Part shown: positions 1-11,400 of the stretch, piece after piece | Layout: every line of letters starts with the position of its first letter | Numbering within the stretch: position 1 is the stretch's first letter | DNA from: Cryomorphaceae bacterium ASP10-05a | Lineage (GTDB): Bacteria; Bacteroidota; Bacteroidia; Flavobacteriales_D; Sanyastnellaceae | Reading direction: 5' to 3' | DNA: 44,299 bases | Assembly (NCBI GenBank): GCA_000981645.1 | Contig: LAQC01000014.1 | Span: 13,529-57,827, forward strand | Position numbers and translations under genes: made by a program | The notes under the pieces: generated by a model | The model's database searches: none | Told to the model about the DNA's origin: nothing | The model's input: only the letters and a program-made list of their open reading frames with translations

Positions 1-1
1 A

Positions 2-88
2 AGTAATGCTTTTGTCTTAAAAAAAACAAATTCCATAGCCTCTAAAAGACTCGGTTACTCTTTCGGTATAGTTCCTAACAGACACTAA
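2..88 (+). other. possible 3' end of an upstream gene
   Basis: The frame beginning at base 2 is open for 28 codons from the window edge to a TAA at 86-88. Its last residues (LGYSFGIVPNRH) alternate polar and apolar positions like an outer-membrane strand. This could be the tail of a gene that starts outside the window, but it is too short to identify and could be chance. The rest of 1-145 shows no gene. Confidence 0.25.
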
Positions 89-145
89 ACATGGTCATCA
101 CCATATATTCACAATACGCTGAACCCGAACATTGACAGCTCTTTT

Positions 146-177
146 TTTGTGAGTCCCTAGCTTTAATCGTACTTTTG
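146..177 (+). promoter_or_regulatory. Bacteroidota-type promoter of cmk
   Basis: TTTG at 146-149 is followed after 20 bases by TACTTTTG at 170-177. This matches the Bacteroidota sigma-A pattern TTTG-N(19-21)-TAnnTTTG. The predicted transcript would start near 184, leaving only about ten bases before the GTG start at 195. Confidence 0.7.
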
Positions 178-194
178 TTTCAAAGTCAGTTACC

Positions 195-911
195 GTGAAA
201 AAGAAAATAAGCATAGCTATAGATGGGTACTCATCTTGCGGAAAGAGCACATTAGCTAAAGCCGTAGCCAAAGAACTTAACTATATCTACGTAGACACAG
301 GCGCTATGTATAGAGCTATGACACTTCACGCTATTAAGAGAGGATACGTTACCCCTGAAGGTCTAAATGAAGAAGCATTAATCAATGATTTAGACAATGT
401 TTACATCACATTCCAATACAACCCTGTAAGCTTTAAGTCAGAAACTTGCCTCAATGGAACTGTCGTAGAAAAAGAAATTCGCCAAATGCAGGTTTCTAAG
501 CACGTAAGTCCTGTGAGCACAGTAAAAGAAGTACGAGCTAAACTGGTAAAACTGCAGAAAAGACTGTCTGAGAATAAAGGTGTAGTGATGGATGGCAGAG
601 ACATAGGAACTGTAGTAATCCCTGATGCTGACCTTAAAGTATTTATGGTGGCCACCCCAGAAGTAAGAATCCAAAGACGATACGATGAGCTTATTTCTAA
701 GGGAGTAGCCGTATCTAAAGAGGAAATAAAGCAGAACATTACAGAAAGAGACCACATAGATTCCAACAGAGAGACAGATCCACTGCGTCAAGCAGCAGAT
801 TCTGTGGTTTTAGACAATTCAGACTTATCCCTAGATGAACAGTTCGAGTTTATCACCAAAAAAGCCCAAGAACTCATCAGTAACGGAGAACAAATTAGTG
901 AGTTACAGTAA
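195..911 (+). CDS. cmk: (d)CMP kinase
   Basis: Cytidylate kinase, which transfers phosphate from ATP to CMP or dCMP in the cytosol for nucleotide supply. The P-loop lies at residues 11-19 (GYSSCGKST, Lys17), a form typical of Bacteroidota Cmk. It is followed by the DTGAMYRA substrate motif near 35, the MDGRDIGTVV segment near 132 and an RRYDEL lid region. At 238 residues the length is normal for the family. The start is GTG at 195; no ATG lies before the P-loop, and the promoter at 146-177 fits this start. A gap of about 120 bases with a possible second promoter separates it from the next gene. Confidence 0.95.
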   Translation: MKKKISIAIDGYSSCGKSTLAKAVAKELNYIYVDTGAMYRAMTLHAIKRGYVTPEGLNEEALINDLDNVYITFQYNPVSFKSETCLNGTVVEKEIRQMQVSKHVSPVSTVKEVRAKLVKLQKRLSENKGVVMDGRDIGTVVIPDADLKVFMVATPEVRIQRRYDELISKGVAVSKEEIKQNITERDHIDSNRETDPLRQAADSVVLDNSDLSLDEQFEFITKKAQELISNGEQISELQ

Positions 912-1020
912 AACAATCTACGAATAACTACTAACGCAAAGTTTCTAATTTTTCTTCTATCACATTTGTTGATAATTCAGCAACAAAGAGCATTTTAGAG
1001 CCAATAGCTGGACTACATTC

Positions 1021-1029
1021 TACGTTTTG
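1021..1029 (+). promoter_or_regulatory. possible -7 element of the GH3 fusion gene
   Basis: TACGTTTTG resembles the TAnnTTTG box with one extra T. A TTTT stretch at 993-996 could serve as the upstream element. The box is only five bases from the ATG at 1034, so the transcript would be nearly leaderless, or translation would begin at the second ATG (1040). Confidence 0.35.
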
Positions 1030-1033
1030 TTTA

Positions 1034-4000
1034 ATGTCCATGAAGAGAAGCTATTCCTATATCCTCAGCCTTTTGGCTATACTACTTACGGTAAGTGGCA
1101 TTCACTCTTTAGGTGTTTTGGCCAATCCCCAATTAGCACAACACGAACCTAAGGATGAGTCAAAACATACGGAGCTCACTCTTAAAAAAGACTCCACTGA
1201 AATAGTACTCCCTCTTGACCAAAACGAAGAACTAGACTTCTCTTTAGTCCATACACTAGAATACGAAGAAGATGCATCTCTCCCTTTCATCAAAAAGGAA
1301 ACGCCTACACCATGGGCAGATTCAGTTTTTAATTCGCTTACAGTAAAAGAAAGAGTAGCTCAGTTATTTATGGTAGCAGCATATTCCAATAGAGATGCTG
1401 CGCATAAAACCGAACTTCTAAAATTAATCACAGAAGAAAAAATAGGAGGACTGATCTTCTTTCAAGGAGACCCCGCTTCTCAGATGGAGCTTACCAAGTG
1501 TTATCAGGATATTACTCAAACGCCCCTTTGGTTAGGAATGGATATAGAATGGGGTCTGAGTATGAGATTGTCTAATTCTATCCATTACCCCTATCAGATG
1601 ACTCTGGGAGCTATGGATGACGACTCTTTAGTCTACGAAATGGGTGCACAAATAGCCCAACAGATGAAGAGAATGGGAGTGCACGTAAGCTTCTCACCAG
1701 TTCTGGATGTAAATAACAACCCCAATAATCCTGTGATTAACTACCGCTCATTTGGTGAAAACAGAGAGAACGTTTCTGAAAAAGGACTGATGTATATCAA
1801 AGGACTTCAGGAAAATGGAGTGCTCGCTTGCGCCAAGCATTTCCCTGGCCATGGAGATACCGATATGGATTCCCATTTAGCCCTTCCTACAGTTAATCAT
1901 AACAGAAACAGACTAGACAGCATAGAGCTATTTCCTTTTAAAAACGCCATCAATGAAGGCGTTGGAAGTATAATGGTGGCCCACCTCCACATTCCAGTAT
2001 TGGACAATAGGGAGAATAGAGCTACTACCCTTTCTTCCGCTACAGTAAATACTTTACTTAAAAAGCAGCTTAATTTCAAGGGGCTTTCGTTCACTGATGC
2101 GCTAAACATGAAAGGCGTAGCTAAGTATTTTAAACCTGGCGAAGTAGACCTAGAAGCGCTCAAAGCAGGAAACGATGTGCTCCTCTTCCCAGAGGATGTT
2201 CCTCAGGCCATTAAGAAAATAATGGCTGCCATAGCATCAGGTGAAATCGCTGAAAAAACCATTAATACTAGATGCCTTAAAATACTGAAGACTAAAGAAT
2301 GGTTGGGATTAGACAAAAAGGAAAAACTTGATAAAACAGACTTAGTAAAAGACCTAAATTCTGAAGAGTTCAATTGGTTGAACCAGCGATTGGCAGATGC
2401 TTCAATAACATTGCTACGCAATGAAAACAAGACACTTCCTTTTCTTAGAATAAACGATAATAAAACAGCCGTAATAAACATAGGAGCTGATAGAACAGCG
2501 AAACACTTCGGAGAAAGTTTAGAGAAATATCTAGAGGTTAAAACGTTCAACGTCACCAAAACAGTAGGGTTCTCTGAAATACAAAACATAGCTAATGAGC
2601 TAAAAACTTTTGACCGAGTAATCGTAAACATTTTGGGTACTTCTAACAAGCCTAAAAAGGACTTCGGGATTACAGATAACATTAATCTTCTCCTAAGTAA
2701 AATGGATAAGAATAAAGAAAATATTCTTACTATTTACACCAATGCCTACAGCCTCTATAAATTAAAAAACCTAGACAACTTCTCGAGTATCATGGTGGCT
2801 TACCAAGATTCTAAAGAAGCCCAAAAGGCAGTTGCAGATGCTATTATAGGAGCTATTAAGATAAACGGAAAACTACCCGTCTCTGCTGGCCAGTTTATAG
2901 AAGGAGATGGGATTACTATCGGTAAGGCCATTAGAATACGGAGAAATGTTTCTCCATTTGAACTGGGTTTAAACCCTGCAGATTTAAAGAAAATAGACAC
3001 TATAGCACTCAGAGGAATAAAAGAAAAAGCATATCCAGGCTGTAGAGTTTTAGCCATTAAAAGCGGTAATGTAATCGTAGACAGAAGCTATGGACACCAA
3101 ACCTACGAGAATAGAAAAAAAGTAACGAACCAAACTGTTTATGACCTGGCTAGTATTACCAAAATAGCTTCTACTACCCTATCTCTATTACAACTTACAG
3201 ACTTAAATAAATTCGACCCTAATAATAATCTCTGTGATTACCTTCCAGATATAGCCGACACATCAGATTATTTTAACATGAACCTTAAGGAAATACTCAG
3301 TCATACTGCTGGTCTTAAACCTTGGATTCCTTTTTATGACTATACCCTAGTAAATAAGACACCTTCAAGTAAATATTACAGAAACTTTCCTAAAGATGGT
3401 TATTCTAAAGTGGCAGACAAGCTCTATATAGACCATTCGTATGCGGATAGTATCTATTCTAAAATCCTTACAAATCCGCTAAGAGACAAAAGAAACTACA
3501 AGTACTCAGACCTCGGCTATTATCTGATTTACAGAATGTTTCCTCACATGACTTCGCTCTCTTTAGAAGATTATGTTTCAGCTAATTTTTATACTCCTTT
3601 AGGATTAAAAACAATAGGTTATCATCCACTAAAAAGGATGAATAAGAATCTAATAGCTCCTACTGAGAATGACAGGCTGTTTAGAAATCAAGTATTGAGA
3701 GGATACGTCCATGATCCAGGAGCGGCTATGCTCGGCGGAGCCTGTGGACATGCAGGTCTATTCTCTAATGCCTATGATATAGCTACGATTATGCAGTTGT
3801 TTTTAGACAAAGGGAATTATGCTGGCGAACAATTTTTCAACAGTACTACATTTGATTTTTACAATACGGCTCATTTTGCCAAGGATAAAAACAGAAGAGG
3901 AGTAGGATTTGATAAACCCGTGATGAATCCAGATTCAGGGCCCGTGTGTAACAGTGCCTCTGCCTCAAGTTTTGGCCATAGTGGATTTACAGGAACTCTT

Positions 4001-4159
4001 GTTTGGGCAGACCCAGAAAAGGACTTAGTTTATGTATTTTTGTCCAACAGAGTTTATCCTGACGCTGGGAATAGAAAACTAATTGATATGAATATCAGAA
4101 CAGATATTCAGCAAGTGCTCTACGATGCTATAGATAAAGCTGAGCATCGAAATTCATAA
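1034..4159 (+). CDS. exported GH3 N-acetylhexosaminidase / serine beta-lactamase-like fusion
   Basis: A two-enzyme envelope protein of 1,041 residues. After an N-terminal hydrophobic export segment (residues about 6-30) comes a NagZ-like family 3 glycoside hydrolase domain (about 95-420). It carries the KHFPGHGDTDMDSH signature at about 267-280 and the putative nucleophile Asp355 in FTDALNM. A GH3 C-terminal-like linker domain (about 450-640) follows. The last third (about 655-1035) is a penicillin-binding/class C beta-lactamase fold with Ser707-I-T-Lys710, Tyr824-S-D and His982-S-G. All key residues of both active sites appear intact. The likely substrate is peptidoglycan or its fragments (inference). 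I recall GH3 genes next to bshA as common in Flavobacteriia. The start at 1034 and the ATG at 1040 are both possible. Confidence 0.9.
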   Translation: MSMKRSYSYILSLLAILLTVSGIHSLGVLANPQLAQHEPKDESKHTELTLKKDSTEIVLPLDQNEELDFSLVHTLEYEEDASLPFIKKETPTPWADSVFNSLTVKERVAQLFMVAAYSNRDAAHKTELLKLITEEKIGGLIFFQGDPASQMELTKCYQDITQTPLWLGMDIEWGLSMRLSNSIHYPYQMTLGAMDDDSLVYEMGAQIAQQMKRMGVHVSFSPVLDVNNNPNNPVINYRSFGENRENVSEKGLMYIKGLQENGVLACAKHFPGHGDTDMDSHLALPTVNHNRNRLDSIELFPFKNAINEGVGSIMVAHLHIPVLDNRENRATTLSSATVNTLLKKQLNFKGLSFTDALNMKGVAKYFKPGEVDLEALKAGNDVLLFPEDVPQAIKKIMAAIASGEIAEKTINTRCLKILKTKEWLGLDKKEKLDKTDLVKDLNSEEFNWLNQRLADASITLLRNENKTLPFLRINDNKTAVINIGADRTAKHFGESLEKYLEVKTFNVTKTVGFSEIQNIANELKTFDRVIVNILGTSNKPKKDFGITDNINLLLSKMDKNKENILTIYTNAYSLYKLKNLDNFSSIMVAYQDSKEAQKAVADAIIGAIKINGKLPVSAGQFIEGDGITIGKAIRIRRNVSPFELGLNPADLKKIDTIALRGIKEKAYPGCRVLAIKSGNVIVDRSYGHQTYENRKKVTNQTVYDLASITKIASTTLSLLQLTDLNKFDPNNNLCDYLPDIADTSDYFNMNLKEILSHTAGLKPWIPFYDYTLVNKTPSSKYYRNFPKDGYSKVADKLYIDHSYADSIYSKILTNPLRDKRNYKYSDLGYYLIYRMFPHMTSLSLEDYVSANFYTPLGLKTIGYHPLKRMNKNLIAPTENDRLFRNQVLRGYVHDPGAAMLGGACGHAGLFSNAYDIATIMQLFLDKGNYAGEQFFNSTTFDFYNTAHFAKDKNRRGVGFDKPVMNPDSGPVCNSASASSFGHSGFTGTLVWADPEKDLVYVFLSNRVYPDAGNRKLIDMNIRTDIQQVLYDAIDKAEHRNS

Positions 4160-4170
4160 GCAAGTAAACA

Positions 4171-5313
4171 ATGAAAATAGGTATAGTATGCTACCCCACA
4201 TTTGGCGGTAGTGGTGTGGTGGCTACAGAATTAGGGAAGGAGCTTGCCGATAAAGGACATCTAGTCCATTTTATTACTTATAACCAGCCGGTAAGGTTAG
4301 GTTCATTCCGAAAAAACATATTCTATCATGAGGTTAACGTCTCAGAGTATCCCCTATTTGACTATCCTCCATATGAATTAGTTCTCGCGAGTAAAATGGT
4401 GGATGTTGTAAAGCATGAACAGTTAGATTTACTCCATGTGCATTATGCCATTCCACATGCCTCTGCCGCTTATATGGCTAAGAAAATTTTAGCTGAAGAA
4501 GATATTCATATTCCTGTAGTTACTACGCTGCACGGAACAGACATTACTTTACTGGGAAAAGATGCCTCTTTCGAGCCTGTGATTAGCTTCGCTATAAATA
4601 AGAGTGACAGAGTAACAGCAGTTTCTAGTAGTCTAAAAAATGACACTTACAAGCTTTTCGGTGTAAACAAGGACATAGAGGTTATTCCTAACTTCATACG
4701 AATCGATCAAGCGAGTTTCGTCCCTAACGAAGAACTGAGACAAAGCTATGCTCCCAATGGAGAAAAAATAATAGCGCACATCTCCAACTTCAGACCAGTA
4801 AAACGTATTCCAGACATTATAGAAGTCTTTAACCTGGTTAGAAAAGAGGTAAAAGCCAAACTGGTCTTAGTAGGTGATGGTCCAGACAGAAATAAAGTAA
4901 GTCAGATGTGCCGTGAGTATGGAATCTGTGACGATGTGCTTCTCGTAGGGAAACTGAAAAATCCTACTGAAGTCCTAAGTATAGCCGATCTCTTTATGCT
5001 TCCATCAGAACAGGAGAGTTTTGGGCTAGCAGCTTTGGAGGCTATGGCTGCAGGAGTTCCTGTCGTTTCTAGTAATACCGGAGGTATTCCGGAGTTAAAC
5101 AGGCATGGTGTGTCTGGAATGATGAGTAATGTAGGTGACATAGAGGAAATGGCCAAGCATTGTGTCTATTTACTGAGCTCAGAAAAAAGACTTGAAAAGT
5201 TTAAAAAGCAAGCACTAGAGCGCGCAAAAGAGTTCGATATCTCTAAAGTACTTTCACGTTATGAGAAAATATATGAAGAAGCTTTAGAAGAAGTGAGGTC
5301 GCTGCATAGCTAA
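4171..5313 (+). CDS. bshA: N-acetyl-alpha-D-glucosaminyl L-malate synthase BshA
   Basis: A GT4-family glycosyltransferase that joins GlcNAc from UDP-GlcNAc to L-malate, the first step of bacillithiol synthesis. The N-terminus MKIGIVCYPTFGGSGVVATE and the NQPVRL segment are characteristic of BshA. The C-terminal nucleotide-sugar domain holds the EX7E motif in SEQESFGLAALEA (about 288-300), followed by GVPVVSSNTGGIPE. The 380-residue length is normal. It starts 11 bases after the GH3 fusion gene and is probably co-transcribed with it. No bshB or bshC lies in the window. Confidence 0.95.
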   Translation: MKIGIVCYPTFGGSGVVATELGKELADKGHLVHFITYNQPVRLGSFRKNIFYHEVNVSEYPLFDYPPYELVLASKMVDVVKHEQLDLLHVHYAIPHASAAYMAKKILAEEDIHIPVVTTLHGTDITLLGKDASFEPVISFAINKSDRVTAVSSSLKNDTYKLFGVNKDIEVIPNFIRIDQASFVPNEELRQSYAPNGEKIIAHISNFRPVKRIPDIIEVFNLVRKEVKAKLVLVGDGPDRNKVSQMCREYGICDDVLLVGKLKNPTEVLSIADLFMLPSEQESFGLAALEAMAAGVPVVSSNTGGIPELNRHGVSGMMSNVGDIEEMAKHCVYLLSSEKRLEKFKKQALERAKEFDISKVLSRYEKIYEEALEEVRSLHS

Positions 5314-5356
5314 GGTTAGAAAAGTTTAAGCTTAAGTCAAAATTTACGGTTATTTA

Positions 5357-5465
5357 GTTGCTCTGTAATCCACGGAGTCAATTATCGAAGAGCAACCAGT
5401 ATAAGAATTCATCATTAAACCCAGCCCTTCTTCTCGACCCCGCTCGGTGAAAATCTTTACGCGGG
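5357..5465. other. intergenic region with two inverted repeats
   Basis: The 173-base gap between the convergent bshA and giant-protein genes holds an 8-bp perfect inverted repeat (GTTGCTCT at 5357-5364, AGAGCAAC at 5389-5396, 24-base loop) and a CCCGC/GCGGG pair (5439-5443, 5461-5465). The second half looks richer in G+C than its surroundings. No T-run follows either stem, so neither is a classic terminator. It may be a structured RNA or a 3'-end processing site; this is weak evidence. Confidence 0.3.
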
Positions 5466-5486
5466 AAGCGGTGTCAATTAAAACTC

Positions 5487-8400
5487 TTACTCCTTCACCT
5501 CTCTAATCTCGGTAGAAAACACCTCATAGGATTCGAACTCCTGCTGGATGATTTTAGCAATTTCTTCAGACTTAACAGAACGTGTGAAAAACGCTACTTC
5601 ATCCCCTACTTTCTCTTGGACTATGCCTCTAGATTCTTCTAAGAGAATTATGGCCTTAGCTATATTGGCGGGCACTTCATCTTTAAAGGTTCCTATGTAA
5701 ATTACATATTCCATATTTTCTAATGGGCGTGCCTCAGACGTATTCTCCTGATTGTTCTTAAGCCGCTCATTTGCCAATTGGTTCGATACTTCTGTAACTT
5801 CTATTCCGGACTCTAAGAACTTCTCTTTGGCCGCAGAAACGCCAATGCGCTTTCCATTATAATATGCCGTAACGAATGCATCTCCTATTCCTAAATTCTT
5901 TACTTGCTCTTTTCTTCTAGCTGCCTCCTGGAGGTTATTATAAATACCTGTAGAGTATCTAATGTTATTGTTGGCTAAGCTCTCAGAGTTCAGCGGTGCA
6001 ATGTTAAAAATCTCCTTAGACGGAACCGGTTTAGAGTAAACTCCTATCTGAACAGTGAAGAACAATCCGCTTAACACTTCTATCTGATTGGCTTCAGCAG
6101 CATCAGGGAATTTTTCGTAATAATCATCCGCAGATTCTGTAGGATTGAATGTCTCTTCTTTAGCCTCAGTATTGGAAGTGGTTTCACTTTTACTAGACGC
6201 ATTAGGCAAAGCCTCTTCTGGAGAAGTAGTCGCGGTCTCTTCGGTAGATTTAGTCACAGTATCTCGTTCTGAAGCCTGAACCTCTTCTGAATTAGAAGTG
6301 GCGTTCTCCGATGCTAAAGCTTCTGAATTTCTATAGTTTCTAGATTCTCCTAGAGAAATTCTTTCTCCGTTTAAGTATGCTACCACAAACGCATCTGAAA
6401 ACCCTAAATTTCTAACCTCTTTCTTGGCATCATTTGCCAAAACTTCTCCAGTAAAAACACCTACTGTGTAACGCGTAATTCCATTGGTCAACTCCTCCCC
6501 TGATACTGGAGCGAAATCATTATAAAGTGACTGAGAAATCGCTTTTCTGAATGCCCCTATCTGAACTTTATATACCACACCTTTTGGTAGCTTTACTTCA
6601 ACTGGAATGGGTCTAGTTTCACTGTAAACGTTTTTAATCTTGCTAAATAAGCTTTGGTTTGCAGCAGAACTTAAATCCAGAGAACGGAAATAAACACTTT
6701 CCACGTCTTCACTTCCCGAGAAATCAAGTGTTTCTTCCAATGCTAACAGCGTTGTCGGGTTCATTGAGTTTTGCAACGCAAATAGCTCTACCCTTAACTC
6801 TTCACTAGACGTCATTAGGTTTTGCTTATCATCTTCTAGTTGAGATGCGTTGGCATATTCCACTTGTGCTGATGCCCTTAATCTCTTTAACTCTATTCTA
6901 ATAACTTCTTTTTCAGATTCAGTTTCTGTCACCTCTATAATATTCTCCATCTCTAAAATCTGCTCTTCTAATTCTTTAGATTGTAACTGAACAGACTCTA
7001 TCTCCCCTTGCATCCTACCCAGTTCTTTCACGTTAAAAGACAGCTGCTCAGCTTTTCCTTCGTAATCTATAAAGGCATCTGAACGCTTTACTCTATTAAG
7101 CTCTTCTGGAGATAAATTCCAGCTCTTTTCTAAGTCCGCTACTTGCGCTATACTGTTTTCTAATAGTAAGACCTTACCTGCATAATCAAGCGGAATTGTG
7201 TTTTCTGCTACCCCATTATTTTTAGAAGAAACCTCTTCAGCCAAGCCTTCATCTGCCATCATTAATGCCAGTGTTTCTGGAGAGAGTTCAGCCAGCGTAG
7301 CTGAGTTATAAACCAACCAATCTATTTTCTTTAAGTTCTCGGAAGCGGCCAACTGTTTAGCGGTAGCCTCTTTATAAAGCGCTTCTTTTTTCACGAGGTC
7401 TTTCTTGGAGCTTTTCTCTGCTAATTCTTTGGAAGCCTCAGCAGCTTCAGTGTAAACCTCAGCTGAAGCTCTCATTTTCTGAATCAGCTCCATTAATGGA
7501 GCTGACTTGCTTATTTGAGATTCTTCAGAGGTGATTTCGGCATTTACCCTTTGCAGCTCTTCTGCATAAGTCGATTGTGCGGTTTCTAAAACATAAGGTA
7601 AGTTCTTCACCTCCATCTTAGCTCTCTTCTTTTCGAATTTAACTATTCGCTTAGTTAATTTTTCTTCTTCTTTTTCTGACGTTGTTTCTTGTATTTTTAG
7701 ATTTTCTATATCTTTTGTTAACCCTACTATCTGAGCTTGATTTTTAATCTTGGAGTTTAGTTCCGGATTATTCTCTATTAAATCCTCATAAGGTTCTGAA
7801 TAAGTCAATTCATCTACAGCTATCACCTCAGCGGTTACAGCGTTTTCATAGAATGCATTCGTAACAGTAGCCGGAAGTGTTTTTACTTCTGTTTTTATCT
7901 GCTCTTTAGTTAAACCAGAGTCTTTATCAGCCAGTACATTGGTCTTCTCTAAGCTGTTTTCGGTGGAGGCCGCTTCTTGTTCTTCCTCTGCAGTGCCATT
8001 ATCTCCATTGGTAGCTATATTCTCTGAATCTGCTGCTGCTCTTGAGGCAATAGTCGCTTCTTGTTCTTTAGCACCACTAACTTCATTAGCAGCGATATTC
8101 TCTGAGTCTACTGAAGCTCTTGAAGCAATAGCTGCTTCTTGTTCTTCCTCTGCAGTGCCATTATCTCCTTTGGCAGCGATATCCTCTGAGTCTACTGTAG
8201 TCTTAGGATCAATGGCAGCTTCTTGTTCTTCAGTAGTAGAGTTTTCTGTTGCTCCATTTTCAGTAGTGGTGTTTTCTTTAGAAGAATCTTGCTCTGATAG
8301 CTCTTCTGTCACTTCTTCAGAATTTTCAGAAACGCGATTTTCTACAAGTGTGTTTTCTTCAGTTTCTAATGCATTTAATTCTGCTATTCTAGTTTCTATA

Positions 8401-11400
8401 GTTTCGTTTTCTGCTACTAAATTATTCTTAACATCTTCTAATATAGAAATCTCATCTTTAATAGATCCTTTCCGAGATTTCCTTTTTGCAGCAATTAGTT
8501 CTGTTTCTTTTTCTGTGGCAGCATTTTCTATGCTTGATATAAATTCTTGATTTGCATTAAGCATTTCTTTATTACTCTGAAGCGCACTCAGTGCCGAGTT
8601 TTCTGATATGCCTGAAATTCGGCTTTCATAAGTAGGAGCTAACTCCTCAGCGATAGCCTTTCTAGCGGTACCTTTGGCGGCAGTTAACACCTCAGTCTCT
8701 GCTGTGGTAAAGTTTTCTTCAGGTTCATATGCTCTAACTTCGGTAGTTTCTGTATCTAGCTTCTCTGAAGATAAGTTTTCCACAACATCCGTCTCTGTTT
8801 CAGACTGAGTTATTTCTCCCCCCGCCAAAGCAGCTTGAGCCTTTAAGTTAGAAAGAGCTCCGCTAGTACGCTCTAACTGTCTTACTAGGTCTTTCTTAAG
8901 ATTTAAGTTCTTTGATTTAACCGCAATAGATGCGGTTTTATTCTGCTCCTCTAACTGCCTTATCTTTTGTTCGATTACATCTTTATAATCTTCAGTTATC
9001 TCCTGCTCTCTCTCGGGGTTCGAACGAACTTCTTTTTCATAAACAGTATTCAAAAGCGTTGTCTCATATCCTCTGGAGTTCAATTCTGTAATTCCTTGTT
9101 TAATCGTATTTACTTTTCTGCTCAACGTTATAATTTCGTCTGCATTCTTGCTCAGCACTATTTGTCCATTGGTTTCTTCCAGAACATTTTCCAATGCTTG
9201 CTTAGCCGTTTGAGTGAAATCATTTTCAGCGCTTAATTGTTCTAATGAATTTAGTTCAGTTTCGGTGATCGCTAATTCTTTATATTCTTTAGCCGCATAT
9301 TGACTAATCACATATTCCACCTCTTCCTCTGATATAGCAGGAGTCGTCGTCTCATTAAACTCTACTTGAGACAATGCTTCAGTAGTGCTTTTTCTTTCGG
9401 TTTCTAGAAACGTTCTCTCTTGAGGTGTTAACTCAGTATTGACTAATACCTCATCGATAGCTTTCTGACTTGAAGCTAATTGACTCGCATACGTTTCTTT
9501 AATTGCTTCCTCTCTAATATTTTGTGCCTTTACATTTTCTAAATCATACAAATTAGCTCGTTGAGCTTTATACTCGGACTGAATAACCGTCACTTCCGTT
9601 AGCTTTAGTCCATTGGACAAGCTGCCTGCTTTAGACTGAATAGTAGAAAGGTCTCCGCTGTTATTTAGCTCATCAGTGGCTGCAGCTATATATTCTTGTT
9701 TTTCAGTAATTAATAAACTAGTCTCCTGAAGATTCACTTCTGCAGCAGCTATTTCAGCTTCTATTTCCGATGCACTAAATACTAATGGCTCTCCTTGGAA
9801 CTCATGAGATTCAGTAGCTATATTCTTAATATAGTCGCGTTGCAGCGCATAATTACCAACTGAATAACTAAGCATTTCTACTTTAGCCGACTCCTTATCA
9901 AGGTCATCCTTAACCAAGACTAAGTCATTAGACATAGCAGTTATCTCTATTTCTAGATTTTCAATTTCAGCCTTTTTATTAGTGGCCTCAAGTATTCTTT
10001 TCCTTCCTGACAACTTTCTCTCTAAAGAAGCTTCCTCTTCTCTTAGCACACTAATTCTTCCCACTAAGTTTTCTAATTCTTTGGTAGTGAAATCCGCTGC
10101 TTGAGTAATAACAACTTCAGGATCTGAACTATCATCTTCACTTGTACTTCTCTCTCTTTCTTTTGCCTCTTTCAGTAACCCTACTACCTCATCGAAATCA
10201 GAGCTAGACTCTACTCTTTTCGCATTTTGATTAATGCTAGCTGCTCTTTCATCTAACTCCGCGCTATATGCATATACAGCTTTAATCACCTCGAGTAAAC
10301 TACGAGATTTAACTCTAAGATTCTTACTTTCAACTAACAGCAGATTTCCCTCTTTGATTTTCCTTATATAGTTATAAGAATCAGATTCATCTGCGCTGGC
10401 CATCAATGCCTTTCCTTCAGCTAACTTTTCTGAAGCCAATGCCAGGTTTATTTTAGCCTCCGCATAAGCTTCTTTAGTTCTTTGTTTCAGGTTTTCTGAT
10501 TCTGACTTATATACTGCTGATTGCTCTTTCATATCAGCGGCTATTTCAGCTATGGTTAAAGTTTCGCTAAACCCTGCTAAAGTCCTAGCCTCAGAAAGTG
10601 GCCTCGAAGTATCTATTACCTCTTCTGACACTTCTTTTTCTTGGATTTGAGTTTCTAGAACGGCAGTCATTTCATCTGCATTTACTTCTAATCCAGCTTT
10701 TCTTCTTAAAATATCCTGCGTTAAGCTAGCTATATCCTCATCCAGTATTTCATCAAAGAAATTCCTTATTTGTAGTCTTTCTGTTCCTCCTTCCTTACTC
10801 AGAATAAGCTCTTGTCTTAACGCCACTGGAGCATCAAAAGAGGGTATCTCTACTATTCCTTCATGAATTAATAGACTGTTTTCTGCCTCGACTTCAAACT
10901 TGTATGTGCCCGCTCTTTCGAAAGGTATGGTGTAATTTCCAGTAGAAGAATTGGTGTAAAACTCACCCATATATCTTCCTGAGAGCTCATCTACTATAGA
11001 TATTTTAGTGCTTTTCTGTTTTTCATCTAGTCTAGAAATAAAATCACCCTGAATGATTACCAGGTTAACAGGCACAGCATCTACTCTAACCTTATATATG
11101 TGAAGGTTATTTAGAGCACTGCTTCTTCCACTGGCAAAATAAGCCATGGTTTTAGTAGAATCAACCAAGTAAAATAAATCGTCATCTGGAGTATTCACTG
11201 CAAAATCAAGATTCTTCACCTGAACATATTGGTCAGAATTCACATCATAACGCGCTCTAAACACATCAAAACCTCCCATACTGGTGTGTCCTTCAGAAGC
11301 GAAATAGAGCGTTACCCCATCACTATGCATAAAAGCGAAATCTTCATTGAAAGAAGTATTTACTTCTCCTCTCAATTTTTCGGGTTTACTGAATTTTGCA

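Noticed and set aside
7969-8232. Tandem units of about 80 bp considered as a CRISPR array
   Set aside because: The repetition covers the whole unit with no unique spacers between short repeats, and it is in frame within a coding region.
7939-8550. A 203-codon open frame on the plus strand opposite the giant protein
   Set aside because: It is Ser/Ala/Val-rich low-complexity sequence, exactly the complement of the Glu/Ala/Ser-rich repeat region. The minus-strand frame is continuous over 6.6 kb with recognisable domains.
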